Shown piece by piece: positions 30,025-40,514 of a stretch of 64,000 bases of DNA. The notes beneath the pieces were generated by a model that had not been told where the DNA came from, made no database searches, and worked only from the letters and a program-made list of their open reading frames with translations. The position numbers were made by a program, and so were the translations under genes. The stretch is from Rhynchonema sp. JSB1_4 (lineage: Eukaryota; Nematoda; Chromadorea; Monhysterida; Xyalidae): NCBI GenBank assembly GCA_030248065.1, contig JASAMV010004295.1, forward strand, positions 1 through 64,000. Direction: 5' to 3'. Each line of letters begins with the position of its first letter. Within the stretch, counting starts at the first letter, position 1.

Positions 30025-30549
30025 TCACAAAATTGTGGCAATCTTCCGAATTCGTTTACGACACGTTGATTTGGTTTTACGAGATCGCCGGCGTCGTCCC
30101 GCTCCTCTAACGGCGCCTTTCGTAGCGCGTTTTCTGCCGCTTCTTCGTTGTTGTTTTTTACGTGCGCGCGTGGGTGCTTTTCGGGTTGGTTTTCGGGTTG
30201 GGTTTCGTCGAAGTCGCTTTCGCCGTTTTCGACGCGGCAGTTTGGCTGTCGGTCTTGATGAACGTGCTGCTGCTGGAGCGAGCCCGTTCTCTGCAAAAGG
30301 TTCGGCCGCAAATGACACAGTGTCAATGTCGCGAACAGCCGGTTCCAACTCGGAAACGCCACTGCCTTTAACGACACCCAATGAGAAATGTGTGAGCGGT
30401 TTTGTAAGCACGCCACTACCCGAGGATTGCACGAAACGGCTGATGACGGATTGTATGCGATTTGTGAAATGATCTTGCGGTTCCGCCGATGTGGTAGATG
30501 ACGTTGTGGTCCTCGGTTCGGGTCCTTGTAAACGTCGTATGAGACTCAT
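30025..30549 (-). CDS. Basic core protein, Polinton C
   Basis: 174 residues. The first 90 are mixed (SRFVQSSGSGVLTKPLTHF conserved with copy A). The last 80 are almost all Arg, Lys, Thr and Ala (LPRRKRRKRLRRNPTRKPT and repeats), ending RKIATIL as copy A ends RSKISTVL. Packs DNA in the particle by analogy with adenovirus core proteins. Start overlaps the penton stop as ATGA. The C-terminal ATIL/STVL tail could be a protease or capsid contact; not proven. Confidence 0.78.
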   Translation of the reverse strand: MSLIRRLQGPEPRTTTSSTTSAEPQDHFTNRIQSVISRFVQSSGSGVLTKPLTHFSLGVVKGSGVSELEPAVRDIDTVSFAAEPFAENGLAPAAARSSRPTAKLPRRKRRKRLRRNPTRKPTRKAPTRARKKQQRRSGRKRATKGAVRGAGRRRRSRKTKSTCRKRIRKIATIL

Positions 30550-31334
30550 AAGTTCAGTATGCGAGGCATCAGATCAAGAACAATTGTCACGTCACGATCA
30601 CTGGTAAAGCTCGAGTCAAATGATAATGTCTCCGAACTGGAACTCAACAAATAAAAATCGATATAGTTCAGTTGAGAAGTGGTGAGCAATTTGCCGCTGG
30701 ATGAATCATCAGAAAAATAAACAATTTTCTCCCGACTATTTCGTAACTTTTCTGAATCAAGGTATAAACTGCACAGTAAGGGACAGTACGTGGAACCAAA
30801 AATTGACGATTCTATCAGCCCGGGACATTCGAGACGCAACAAATGAAAGCCGTGGTGTAATTGCGGGGGTTTTTCCAAGGAAACAGGCTGATCCTTATCA
30901 AGTTGAAACGTTCGTGACACGGCTCCCAGTTTCGGTGCAAGCAGCGAGCTAATCTGAACGGTAACTGAGGGGCTATCCGAAGATGTAAATACAAATCGAC
31001 CCAGTTTTTCGTCGTATTCAAACCACACAGAATATTTCTCGCGATCACCAGAGTTTTGATAAATACGAGCAACAGCAAACGGATTGAATTCGGAAACACT
31101 GTCTGCAGGACGCAGCGTCAGAGCAGGACTTCCTTGTTTACGTAATATTATCCAGTCGTCGCGAGACAGGTTGACCAACGAAAAACTACAGTAAATTGAG
31201 CGTAATTTTACAACGTATTTCACGTGGAACGGTAAAGAAAGCGGTTTTGGTAACAAATAATGAAAACGACCATCTAAATCAAAACGACCGACACAAGTGA
31301 CAGTAAATCGTTCATCGTCCGGACCTTCCGTCAT
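30546..31334 (-). CDS. Penton (minor capsid) protein, Polinton C
   Basis: 262 residues, single exon. Vertex protein with one jelly-roll. Seen: FHYLLPKPLSLPFHVKYVV near residue 25 (first strand pair of Polinton pentons), SIYCSFSLVN, and a C-terminal block GSTYCPLLCSLYLDS to LNYIDFYLLSSSSETLSF. The start overlaps the integrase stop and the stop overlaps the core-protein start, both as ATGA. Homologues: 10466-11337 (B) and remnant 4654-5018 (A). Confidence 0.8.
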   Translation of the reverse strand: MTEGPDDERFTVTCVGRFDLDGRFHYLLPKPLSLPFHVKYVVKLRSIYCSFSLVNLSRDDWIILRKQGSPALTLRPADSVSEFNPFAVARIYQNSGDREKYSVWFEYDEKLGRFVFTSSDSPSVTVQISSLLAPKLGAVSRTFQLDKDQPVSLEKPPQLHHGFHLLRLECPGLIESSIFGSTYCPLLCSLYLDSEKLRNSREKIVYFSDDSSSGKLLTTSQLNYIDFYLLSSSSETLSFDSSFTSDRDVTIVLDLMPRILNL

Positions 31335-32858
31335 TTATATGCTCGCTGATATTCCTGCAGTTGATGTTGCGAAATCCAGGTCGTGCCTGGTTTGCCCACA
31401 AAACTGACGTGATATTCTTTTTTCGGAGCGGCGTCCGGTCGACGCGAGGGCACCGAACGTGAAGAGATTATTCTTTTAATACGCAAGTGTTTCTCGCTGT
31501 TTCTCTCGGCTTTAATTATGGCGAATTCATACAGAGGTGGTTTTATTACGCGTCCGCTGTCGTCGACAACCACGTATCGTGCCGGATACGATGCGGTGTG
31601 AATATCGTGGACTCGAAACACCTCAGAACTGGCGCGATTCTCCGAACCCTACAACAACAAAAGTGACGTCAACTTTACGGCGCAAACACGTCGCAACACG
31701 TTTCAAAATCGTAATTGCGAACGTGAAACTCCGGTTCTGAGCTTGGTCAAACGCGCCAACCTTCTGGAATCTGTTCCGCGGATCGTGCAGTTTTCGTATC
31801 CGAACCCGCGTCCCTGGAGGAAATTTCACACTTTTCTTGTCCATTCCAATCAATGCCTGTGTTTGGGCGACATATTTGCGATATTTGCGGTTGAAAATAC
31901 GGCCAATATGCAAATGGGCGCGATCGGGAGATACGTAATCAAGACCCGCTGATGGGATGCGATTCAAGGTCTTCGTGATGTCAGCAAGATTGTTGTGAAA
32001 TCTGTCGGTACCCAAGTACGTGTTGACGCGGGATGCAAAGTTTCTGAGTTTGCCTATTGCTGAAACGGAAACTTAAGACTTGTACGCGCACAGAAATTTA
32101 CTTCTTTCACACACACTGGAACTTCCGAAACGAACCACGTTCGGCAGCTGCGGCTTTCTGTGCCCCGCTGAGTACCTCGTGTTGAACGCCAAATTGGTTC
32201 ATTAGCGTTTGAAAAGGACGTCCAATAAATTCTAAACGATTGATTGACACATTCAAACCATTATACGGAATAATTGTCCGATTCCGCCTACCAGAGCCTT
32301 TGTCCGTCCTAACTTTCAGCGGAAATACTCCTTTGTTCTGGTCCGCAATCATTGATTTGAATGCCTCAGCTACAACTTTGGGTCGCTTCGAAGACAAGCT
32401 GCGCGTGTAGAGGCGTGTGGTGAACCTGTATCAGCAACGCTTCCTTTTCCACGCGGTAAAGGCTAAACAGGAATACAACTGACCTATCGACGCATAATAA
32501 ATAAGCTCGACGTCGCTCGTTGGCGTTCGTCCAGAAAAACAAATCGCATTCAAACTGAAATAAATGGAACGTGCGGTAATTGTTTGTGAACTGAGGGCGC
32601 AAGGAGACTTACTAGTAGGTTTGGTGCTGTGGTGACGATCTTAGCGAGGTCGCGTTTATTGCGTCGTGGCTTGTGATGTTTAACGTAGGTATAGGTTTCG
32701 CTCAAAAAGCTACGAATATCCTTTCGCGATATCGCGTAGCTGGCATAATTGGTTATTAAATATTTATACAATCCCTCACTGTTCATGAACGCTGCGTCTC
32801 CTCGCTGCCAATCATGGTAGATGTGTTTGAGCAAGGCTCGTTTCGCTTTCGATAACAT
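31331..32858 (-). CDS. Retroviral-type DDE integrase with chromodomain-like tail, Polinton C
   Basis: Inserts the element. Exons on minus: from ATG 32858 (MLSKAKRALLKHIYHDWQ) with a helical N-terminal domain (KHHKPRRNKRD); FECDLFFWTNANERR (first catalytic Asp, about 32.5 kb); KVRTDKGS joined to EFIGRPF across a short intron (second Asp, about 32.28 kb); QKAAAAERG (catalytic Glu region, about 32.13 kb); the C-terminal domain FPPGTRVRIRKLHDPRN (about 31.8 kb); and a last exon with EYHVSFVGKPGTTWISQHQL, like a chromodomain. The N-terminus overlaps the kinase gene upstream by 47 bases. Confidence 0.85.
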
Positions 32859-33537
32859 CAAGAACCTGGCGGGTCAGTTCAGCAACAGATTTCTCTCCTC
32901 CAACGTCAACAACGTGAACGGGGCCCGGAAGCAATTCGTTTGCCTTTTGGATGAATAGCAAATCGTGTAGCGCGCCGACTTGAGTCAAATACGCGCGCGA
33001 CTCTTGTTCATTATTGATAAATTGTTGTTCTTCGATCCGCGAACGGCTCTTCACTCTTGTGTACTGTAAGTCAGGCGAAGAACGAAGATAGATGAAAATC
33101 TGAGAACGTTGCTGCTGCTTCGAAATGTTGTTCAATGTGCCGACCGAATTGTCAAATATGAAACGCAATGTGGCCTGCTGATCATCGCTCAACTGATTTT
33201 TGAGCAGCTGAGCAAAAATGTAATAAGCCGAATACGGGGAACGTTCGAACACGTTGATTTTGTTGGTGGTTGACGGTGGTGAAATGTTGTTCAAAACGTT
33301 GAAAAACTCGCTGCACAAGCATAGTGTTTGAAATGAAAACGAGTACTTTTCCCGATCCCGATAGAACAAATCAAGTAGATTGGTGGATGAAGTTGAATTG
33401 AAATTAGGTAGGGATCGCCACGAGGTCAGATCTTCACAGCAAATTTGACATTCGGGTTTTTGCAGTTTAATGCTTTCAATAACCGAGCTCTTGCCGGCAG
33501 CCAAAGATCCTTCAACGAAGACGGAAAGCAGACCCAT
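32812..33537 (-). CDS. Deoxynucleoside kinase (dNK/TK2-like), carried by Polinton C
   Basis: Phosphorylates deoxynucleosides to monophosphates. Start ATG 33537 opens MGLLSVFVEGSLAAGKSS, the P-loop at the N-terminus as in the dNK family; 241 residues is a typical length. Also seen: FERSPYSAYYIFA (the ERS motif) near residue 120, IYLRSSPDLQYTRVKSR, then RSRIEEQQF (lid Arg residues) and a C-terminal helix. The usual E-x-W near residue 50 reads EDLTSW. Single exon, first gene of the minus-strand block. The 3' end overlaps the integrase start. Gains interest from its thymidylate-kinase neighbour. Confidence 0.78.
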   Translation of the reverse strand: MGLLSVFVEGSLAAGKSSVIESIKLQKPECQICCEDLTSWRSLPNFNSTSSTNLLDLFYRDREKYSFSFQTLCLCSEFFNVLNNISPPSTTNKINVFERSPYSAYYIFAQLLKNQLSDDQQATLRFIFDNSVGTLNNISKQQQRSQIFIYLRSSPDLQYTRVKSRSRIEEQQFINNEQESRAYLTQVGALHDLLFIQKANELLPGPVHVVDVGGEKSVAELTRQVLDVIESETSLAQTHLP

Positions 33538-33652
33538 GCTGACTATAATGACCGACAACCACAGACTGATGCGATTGAATGATCCGAATCGAAACTCCGC
33601 CCACTTATTTCCATTCTCAACTTGTCGCAACAGCGCGCAGTAGCTGGGAATT
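33538..33652. promoter_or_regulatory. Divergent promoter between the two nucleotide kinase genes
   Basis: 115 bases separate the oppositely oriented start codons. With no other space upstream of either gene, it must carry both promoters. No TATA box is evident. A shared region implies joint regulation of the kinases and, on the minus side, of the whole integrase-capsid block if that is polycistronic. Confidence 0.5.
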
Positions 33653-35446
33653 ATGAGCGGGAAATTTATCGCCTTTGAAGGCTTTGAAAAGTCGGGTAAA
33701 TCGACACAATTAAAGCAACTTTCCAACGAGCTGCGAAAACTGCGCATCAACCATATTACGCTGGCCTTCCCTACAAGATCGGGAGAAATCGGTCATTTAC
33801 TGAATCAATATCTCCGCGGTGGCTTGGAGCTCACTTCCGAAGCGGCGCATTTACTTTTTGCAGCGGAAAGATGGCAACTTCAAGATTACATCAAACAAAC
33901 GCTGGAATCGGGTGTACATGTGCTGTGTGACAGGTAGAAATCTATTTTTTTGCCTTTTGCCTAATATCCAAGCAAAAAAATACAGTGGTACCTACGTTTA
34001 TGGTTACGAATATTGCGTTGGGTTTTTCTTTTCGACATTCAAATTCCCTGCCAAATCTTGGCCAAAAGTAATCGTTCCGTAATAGATAATTTTGAATTCC
34101 TGCCAATTCGTCCGAGGAAAAATTTCAAATTACCGCCACTTTAACCTGCGGAGCTCTTGAACTAAGTGTTCAAGTTCCTGCGCATGTACCGGGCAGAAAA
34201 TGTAAATTTCAAATTGCCGCCAATTCACCCTGGGGAAAAAAAGATTCAAATTCCCGCCAACATAGCCTGCGAAGTTCTTGCAATTAATATTCAAATTCCC
34301 GCCAATGTAGCCTGTGCAGTTTTTGTAATTAATATTCAAATTCCCGCCAATGTAGCCTGTGCTGTTCTTCTAAATTCGCAGCCAACAATTTAAATTCCCG
34401 CCAATACATCCTGTACGGTGCTGGTAATGAACTGTTCGGAAGTAAGCCTGCGTCGGTAACCAGCAAACTGCCGCCCCTTCGAAATGTGCGAGCGAGTTCG
34501 GGCTCAGAAAGCAATTTTTTGTGTCCGCGCACCCACTAAATTTGAATTCCCGCTCGCCTGCTGCGATGAGTTTGTTTTTGAATTAGCGCGTACCTGATTC
34601 AGGACCGCAATCGGGTTGCGTCGCAAACTGTTTGGTTTTATTTTGACCCGCACGTAACGTATTCCACGGGTTCTAATGTTTCGAATTGACGAGCGCGTAA
34701 CTCAGAGCTACCGTAACCCACGCTGGTCCATGTACGACATTTTTATTAAAAATAGTATACGTAGTAGGACTGTCAGCTTTCTTCAAATTCCACCGAAATG
34801 CTAATAGTTTCAATATACGAATAGGAAAGTCAAAATAGAACCGAATGCGCGCTGCCGTATACGTATGTATAAGCGATTGTTTGCGGTCGTAGTAAACAGA
34901 TTAGCAGCAGCGGTCAAAAATAGGTAAAGATAATTGGGCACGTAGGCGTAACCAGCAGCCGCAGTTCAGGGCAATTAGCCGGTCTACGTCAACACCACAA
35001 TTGTCGTAAAAGAGTGCGTGGGGATAGGACAATCTGCATTAGCTGAGCGCAGCTTTGCACCGCCGTTCAAATATCAAGTGCATTTAATCGACTTCTTGTA
35101 CATACATAGGTATAGCGCCAGTGGAATTGCATATGCAGTGGCCAACGGCGTGCATTCGAATTGGGCTGAGTCGGTAGAACGCGGGTTAATTCAGCCTGAT
35201 TTGACCATTTGGCTCGAAATCAACGCCAAAACATTCCACGAACGAGCAAAGAACGATGGGTCGCCAGTGGAAATTTTCGACTCTGAACGGCATTTGCATG
35301 CGGTGACAGCACATTACGAGGCACAACTGGGAACGTATGCTGACACTTGGTTAAGGATTAACGCCAATGATCAGCAGATGACAATTACTGCACTGATCCT
35401 CGAAAAGTGTTTGGAGGTGCTCAGTACTGAACTTGACAGAGGTTAA
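33653..35446 (+). CDS. tmk: Thymidylate kinase, carried by Polinton C, two exons
   Basis: Converts dTMP to dTDP. Exon 1 is 33653-33933, exon 2 is 35110-35446; 618 nt, 205 residues, the usual size. P-loop FIAFEGFEKSGKSTQ; FPTRSGEIGHLLNQYL; FAAERW; the DRYxxSGxAY motif is split by the intron (CDR then YSASGIAY) and restored in frame. Then the NGVHSNWAESVERGLIQPDL substrate region. The 1176-nt intron is about 20 times longer than others in the element and full of short tandem repeats. AATAAA at about 35663 may be its polyadenylation signal. Intact, and likely active by motif content. Confidence 0.9.
34190..34420. repeat. Tandem 45-48-bp repeats in the thymidylate kinase intron
   Basis: Four to five imperfect units sharing ATTCAAATTCCCGCCAA and TAGCCTGTGC. 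The best two are adjacent, at about 34282-34374. They expand the intron and could bind regulators or be a simple minisatellite. Confidence 0.75.
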
Positions 35447-36618
35447 GCATTTGTTGTCAGTGAGCCAATGAAATCAATCACAATGGCCATTTGAGGTTTT
35501 GGTTTTATTGGTTTTTTTCGCATTTTTTTGGGTATTTTTTTGGTTTATATGACAAATACAAAAAGCTGTTTTTAACCTCGGCACTTTGGTGAAAAAAAGA
35601 TGTACATAAGGCAGTGTTCGTTTGGTCATTGCTTACACGATAGAACGGTATTATTATTTAACAATAAAGATATGCATGTGTGGACACGAGAAAAGTGTAA
35701 ACTGCACAACTGAACGTAAGTTGCGTCATACTACAGCAAAGCACAACAAGTTAAAATCGGTACATGGGAAACCTGTACACTGCTAAGCTCGACGTATCAT
35801 GTGGTTGTAAAACGGAGTAGATTACTGGTACGCATGAAGTGTATCTTTCAAAAAAACATGCACACATGGAAAAAATCACATAAAAATTATTGAAACACGT
35901 ACGATAGATAGAACATAGGACGCCGGTTGTCCGCACGTTACCTACAACACAATAGAAGACTAACATGAAATGATAACTGTGCGTGCGCGCACGCCGCAGA
36001 ACTGTATACTGCATCGTTCAACGCAACTTGCATCATGTGGTAACAAACCGAAAAGTAAAAACGCTTTGTACGAGTACACTGCCAGGCTCGTTGCAAAAAC
36101 GTTGAGTAGATTACTGGAATGCAACTGCAAACATTGTACACGCAAATTGTATTTTTTAAAACAAACACGGCTATGTACATACGCTGAGCAATAAACTCAG
36201 GCAAAGAAAAATTTTTGAAATGTGTAAGATGAAAAAACACCGACTGATATGCGCGGCACTGGTATGCAAATGCAAACAAGTTTTACGCTGGTCAAAGTAC
36301 GGAAACGAGAAGAAATCCACAGAATCGGAAACAATGGTAGGTATGCACTAACCCGGGGATGGGAACAGCTATTACGCTACTCGAAAGTATAGAAACAACG
36401 AAACGCACGCCATAATGCCATTTTGCTCCTCCCCAGTCGCATTCCAGAAAAGTGCATACCACCCACTAATATGATCAAATTGGGACCGTAAAATGGGGAT
36501 CGCCGGATCGCCATGCAAGATCAGGAGCATAACAGAATGAAGCCAGCTTGAAAGAAGAACGACTCTGATCTTGAAAGGAGACCCGCAATAAATGTTCCAA
36601 TCTCAAAGTCGCAATTCG
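35447..36618. other. Non-coding region in the right arm of Polinton C
   Basis: About 1.2 kb with no supportable gene. Two loosely repeated stretches (about 35.74-35.88 kb and 36.0-36.18 kb) share CATCATGTGG and GAGTAGATTACTGG, suggesting an old internal duplication. Confidence 0.4.
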
Positions 36619-39600
36619 TCACCTCAATCGTTCCTGCTTAGGGCTGCTTGCGCGATCTTTCAGCTGTGACCGACGAGCGCGACGGTTTGTCTGCCGACAA
36701 CGGCTGCCTGACGGGTTGGACGGCGAGAGTAGATGCTGCTTGATTGCGATGTCGCTGCTCGGTCTGGCTCGATACGAGACACAGTGGTTGCCCAGATTTC
36801 GGTTGTGGCACGCCGTAAACCTCGTGTCCCGGCAGTTGACGCTGGGATGAATGAGCGATGAGGCCCGATGTCGATGCTGTGGGTGGCTGCATCTGGATCG
36901 TGAGCGGATGACGACGCTGGTATGTCGGATTGGGCGCATTGTTGCGCCAATGAGCGGCGCGCTACAAAATCACAAGCACTATTATTTTCGGTACAGAATG
37001 CGACAGCTAAAAATATGCATAGTTTCTGTGCAATATAAGATCTAACCAAATCCGCTGCTGGCACGCATCGTTCCTGCGATTGGCGGTGAGCACGGCTTGG
37101 CGTCATTGGAAGCGGAGGCACAAACGAGTTTGTCTGTTTTGCCAATTCGGCCGCCAGATGATGAGATCGCGCTACGTCGCACGCGCCGCACACACAGTCC
37201 CAGTAGGGTAGCTTAAATCCGATCAGAAAGACGTGTGTCGTTAAACAGTAGGTAACACTAATAAATAAAAACGCCAATAAATTTACAGTAATAAATAAAT
37301 TCACAGCCTACCTTGGCGGGTGTCGACGGAGTTGAAAGAGAACGTGCGGAGGAAGGTGTGCCGATCACGGGCTGCATTCGACCAAGGCTGCGTTGACCAT
37401 CAGCCATCGACAGCAAACTACTGGCCGCAACCTGTATGCATATATGTACACGTAGGTATATCAAGTACGTACGCTGAACGAAGATACATAACAAATGGAC
37501 GTAGCGCATGTCTCACCAGTTTTCTGAATTCAGCGTGATGTTCTTCATTCGTCGGATAAATGCTGGAGGGTGGCAGAATCGGGCGGCGCGTCGCCTGAAT
37601 ACGCGGTTTATGCTTATGAAAGCTAAATGGTGAAGGTCGTGGTATCGATTCCGACTGTCCCGTTGAACCCAAGCTACAACTGACCTGCAACATGCCGTTC
37701 TTGTTGGGTGCTGGCATCGGCAATTGCGTTCGTCGAATCCATTCTTGCCCGCCAACGATCATGTTGGGCGGCGCCATCGCCGGATGCGTTCGTCGGGAGC
37801 AGTCCCGGCCGATACTGCCCATCATATCGGGTCTCGCTTGGTGGAGGGATTGACCAACCTAAACATGTCAAAACTTAGTTGCTTAGAGGCGGGGAGTTCC
37901 TATCCCAACTCCTTTCACTTTTTTCAACTTATGGTTTTAATTTTATGGTACTTGTCTCAACCCGGTGCGCACAAACCTGCATCGGCGGTGTGCAGAGTTG
38001 GGGGGTTGGTAGGCGTTGGCCGAGCCATTGCTGCCAACTTTGGATGGCATATTCTTCGGTTGCACGTCGTCGGCGATGACTGAGATCGGGCTCGGCTGCT
38101 TGCTGATGGACGGGTTGGCCAATCTGAACAAGATTTGATGTTACCTAGGTCCATGCCAGGAGCGTGCGCACGAGAAAGGGAGAAAACGAATTCCAACCGA
38201 AACATCAGTCCAACTGTACGTGACTGGTGTTGGCGGACAGTGCCTATTAATTGCATGCTCCAGTGCTTCGAGATGCGTCGGCAACATGTGTGCATTTGGA
38301 ACGGTGTCCTGAATAATCGAACTCAACTAAGATCAAACGAAATCGGTTGCATGAAATAATTCTAAAGTTCTATACAAATGCTTGCCTGTTCTTTTGGAGG
38401 GTGTGTCTGGCGATTGTCGCTGGTCGCGGACATCGACAAGCGTTGATCGGATGACGCCCGTTGATCAGTCCGAGATCGACCCAATACGTTGGCAAGTACA
38501 TCTCGAACGATTTGATCAGTTTTTCTATCATCGACCTAAATGTAGTTATTTGCCGATAGAATGCATTCGCGGGATCTTACTTTGAGCAGACCAAACCAAT
38601 TAAAATGATAAGATCGACTTCGTATTCACAGAAGAACGGGGTGATAATGCCAGGGTGAAACATCGCACCTTGCGGGCAGTTGCTGTTGGCGATGTGCCGC
38701 CGGTTGACCCATCAGACTTGTTTGCGGTATCCGGACCGAGAGAGTCGATCTGCGGCTAAAAATATAAAGCGCATAGGCCCCAACAGTGATTACCGTGTGA
38801 AACATCAATCAATACTGTTTGAACAGCAAGGAAAAAAGAAACAAATTTTTCTTTTCAAAGTTATCACAAAGTTGCGTTGCGTGTGCGGTTAATTTGATAT
38901 CTAAAAAGTTAACACACCCTTTCATACGTGCGTGTCGTCAACCAAACATCACAATTTTTGTAACTAAGTGGCGCTGGAGAACTGCTTCCGTAAACTTCAC
39001 GAGCGAGCAACTCTTCATCCTAGTTTGGACGGCAAAACCCTTCTCATACTTTAGTAGACGAATGGCAGAAGCATCAAACATGATTCATGGCACATACCGT
39101 GCTTTCCTTGTCTGAGTCTGAACTTGGCGGAACGCTGCTGAGTCTAGCGCGCTTGCCTGATAGACTGGAACTCGGGCGTTCCTCGACACCGGCGACCTTT
39201 CGTTTCCGTCGGCGCAGCTGCAACACAGACGTGCGAAAGCTTATTGCTCAATAAACGAATAGATTCCACGCATAAAAAATCATGCGCACTTAAACAAATT
39301 TTTTAAAACTTTATCACATTGCAGTTATCAATCTTGTGTATTGCAAAATTAGCTTCTCAAAGTTGTGCATAGCTAAAAAGGCAAAAATTGGAGTCGAGAT
39401 TCAAAAAATATAGTGCCGGAGGTTGCCAAATAAGGCCCCAAATAACCTCAGCGAGGGTTTATTCAGAAGATTTTCCAAACAACGCCCGTCTACAGCGATT
39501 TTCAGGGATGTTTCATGTGCTTATACATAGTTGGGGTTTACTTGAGACGGTACTTTCAGGAATCAAAAATTTTAAAAGCGCCCTAAATAAACGGGGGGGG

Positions 39601-40018
39601 CTTTGTTTGGGATTCTCGGATGTTCATACGGCAATAATATTGTGAAACGTTACCACACATAAAGAGGACCCACTTTGAGCACACGCACAGAGCGTGTTGG
39701 AACATCCACATCCACATCCTCCTCCTCCGCCGAAGATTTCGGCGATTCGAGCGGTCGCAGGGTCAGGTGGGCGTGTTTTCCCCTGCTGCCGAGGGGACAA
39801 GTTGAATCATGAAATTGCGTTTCGCCCAAGTTGCAGTCGAGCCGAACTTGTTCGACGCCAGTGTGACGATTCCAGGATGATTTGCCAAATGCTGCGTACT
39901 TGGGATCAAGACGAACTAGGCCTTTGATTGACCAATTTGAAAGATCAAGACGCGATTTTGTAACATCTGATATGACGTGTACAATATCGCTTGAATTTGT
40001 TTTCTTCTTTTCTGACAT
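36619..40018 (-). CDS. Multi-exon Ser/Pro-rich protein of unknown function, right arm of Polinton C
   Basis: Tentative single gene on minus. First exon from ATG 40018 (MSEKKKTNSSDIVHVISDV) with LEWS-like short blocks and an acidic end (EEEDVDVDV). Later exons: RRRKRKVAGVEERPSSSL with a nuclear-localisation-like cluster (about 39.2 kb), TANKSDGSTGGTSPTATA (about 38.7 kb), DVLANVLGRSRTDQRASS (about 38.45 kb), KQPSPISVIADDVQPKN (about 38.1 kb), RRTHPAMAPPNMIVGGQ (about 37.8 kb), ASSLLSMADGQRSLGRM (about 37.4 kb), and a Gln/Ser/Pro-rich end. Mostly disordered, many Ser-Pro sites. Possibly a nuclear regulator. Exon joins were not verified. Confidence 0.45.
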
Positions 40019-40514
40019 TTTGTTTTACCCAAAACGATTGTTTGCGCGAATATTCTTTTTTTCGCTGAAAATGAGATCAAAAGGTGTTTGTTGCAGTTGG
40101 TAATTGCTTGAAAAAAACGAGCTTGAAAGAGCAAAGATTACGGAACGAGAAAATGACTAGAGTGGGCAATAATCGTAATAATGTGCCTTGCAAATTATAT
40201 TGTTGCCGTTTTTTTCTGCAGCACACTAATCACGCTCCGTTTTTTCGCCAAGGCGTCCTTTTCATAATAAATACGCGTGAACAGGAAGAAATATGTGTAT
40301 AGTCTAGTAGCACCAAGTCCGACCATTCCCAAAAGCACAATATGATTAATTGCATAAGAACAAATGCAGGTACGTATAGATCTTATCATAACAACTGCTG
40401 TCCACGCGCCAAAGCAGCGTTGTCACATACGCATAATAGGTACGATTGCCTGCCCGCGCGGGCGCGTTCGAAACCTGCTGCTGCTGCTGCATACGCGCGT
40501 TGAGAGCAGTTGTT

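Noticed and set aside
34940..35000. Possible third copy of the Polinton terminal repeat (GGCAATTAGCC-like words)
   Set aside because: Only short words match; there is no extended alignment with 17129-17295, so it does not mark an element end.
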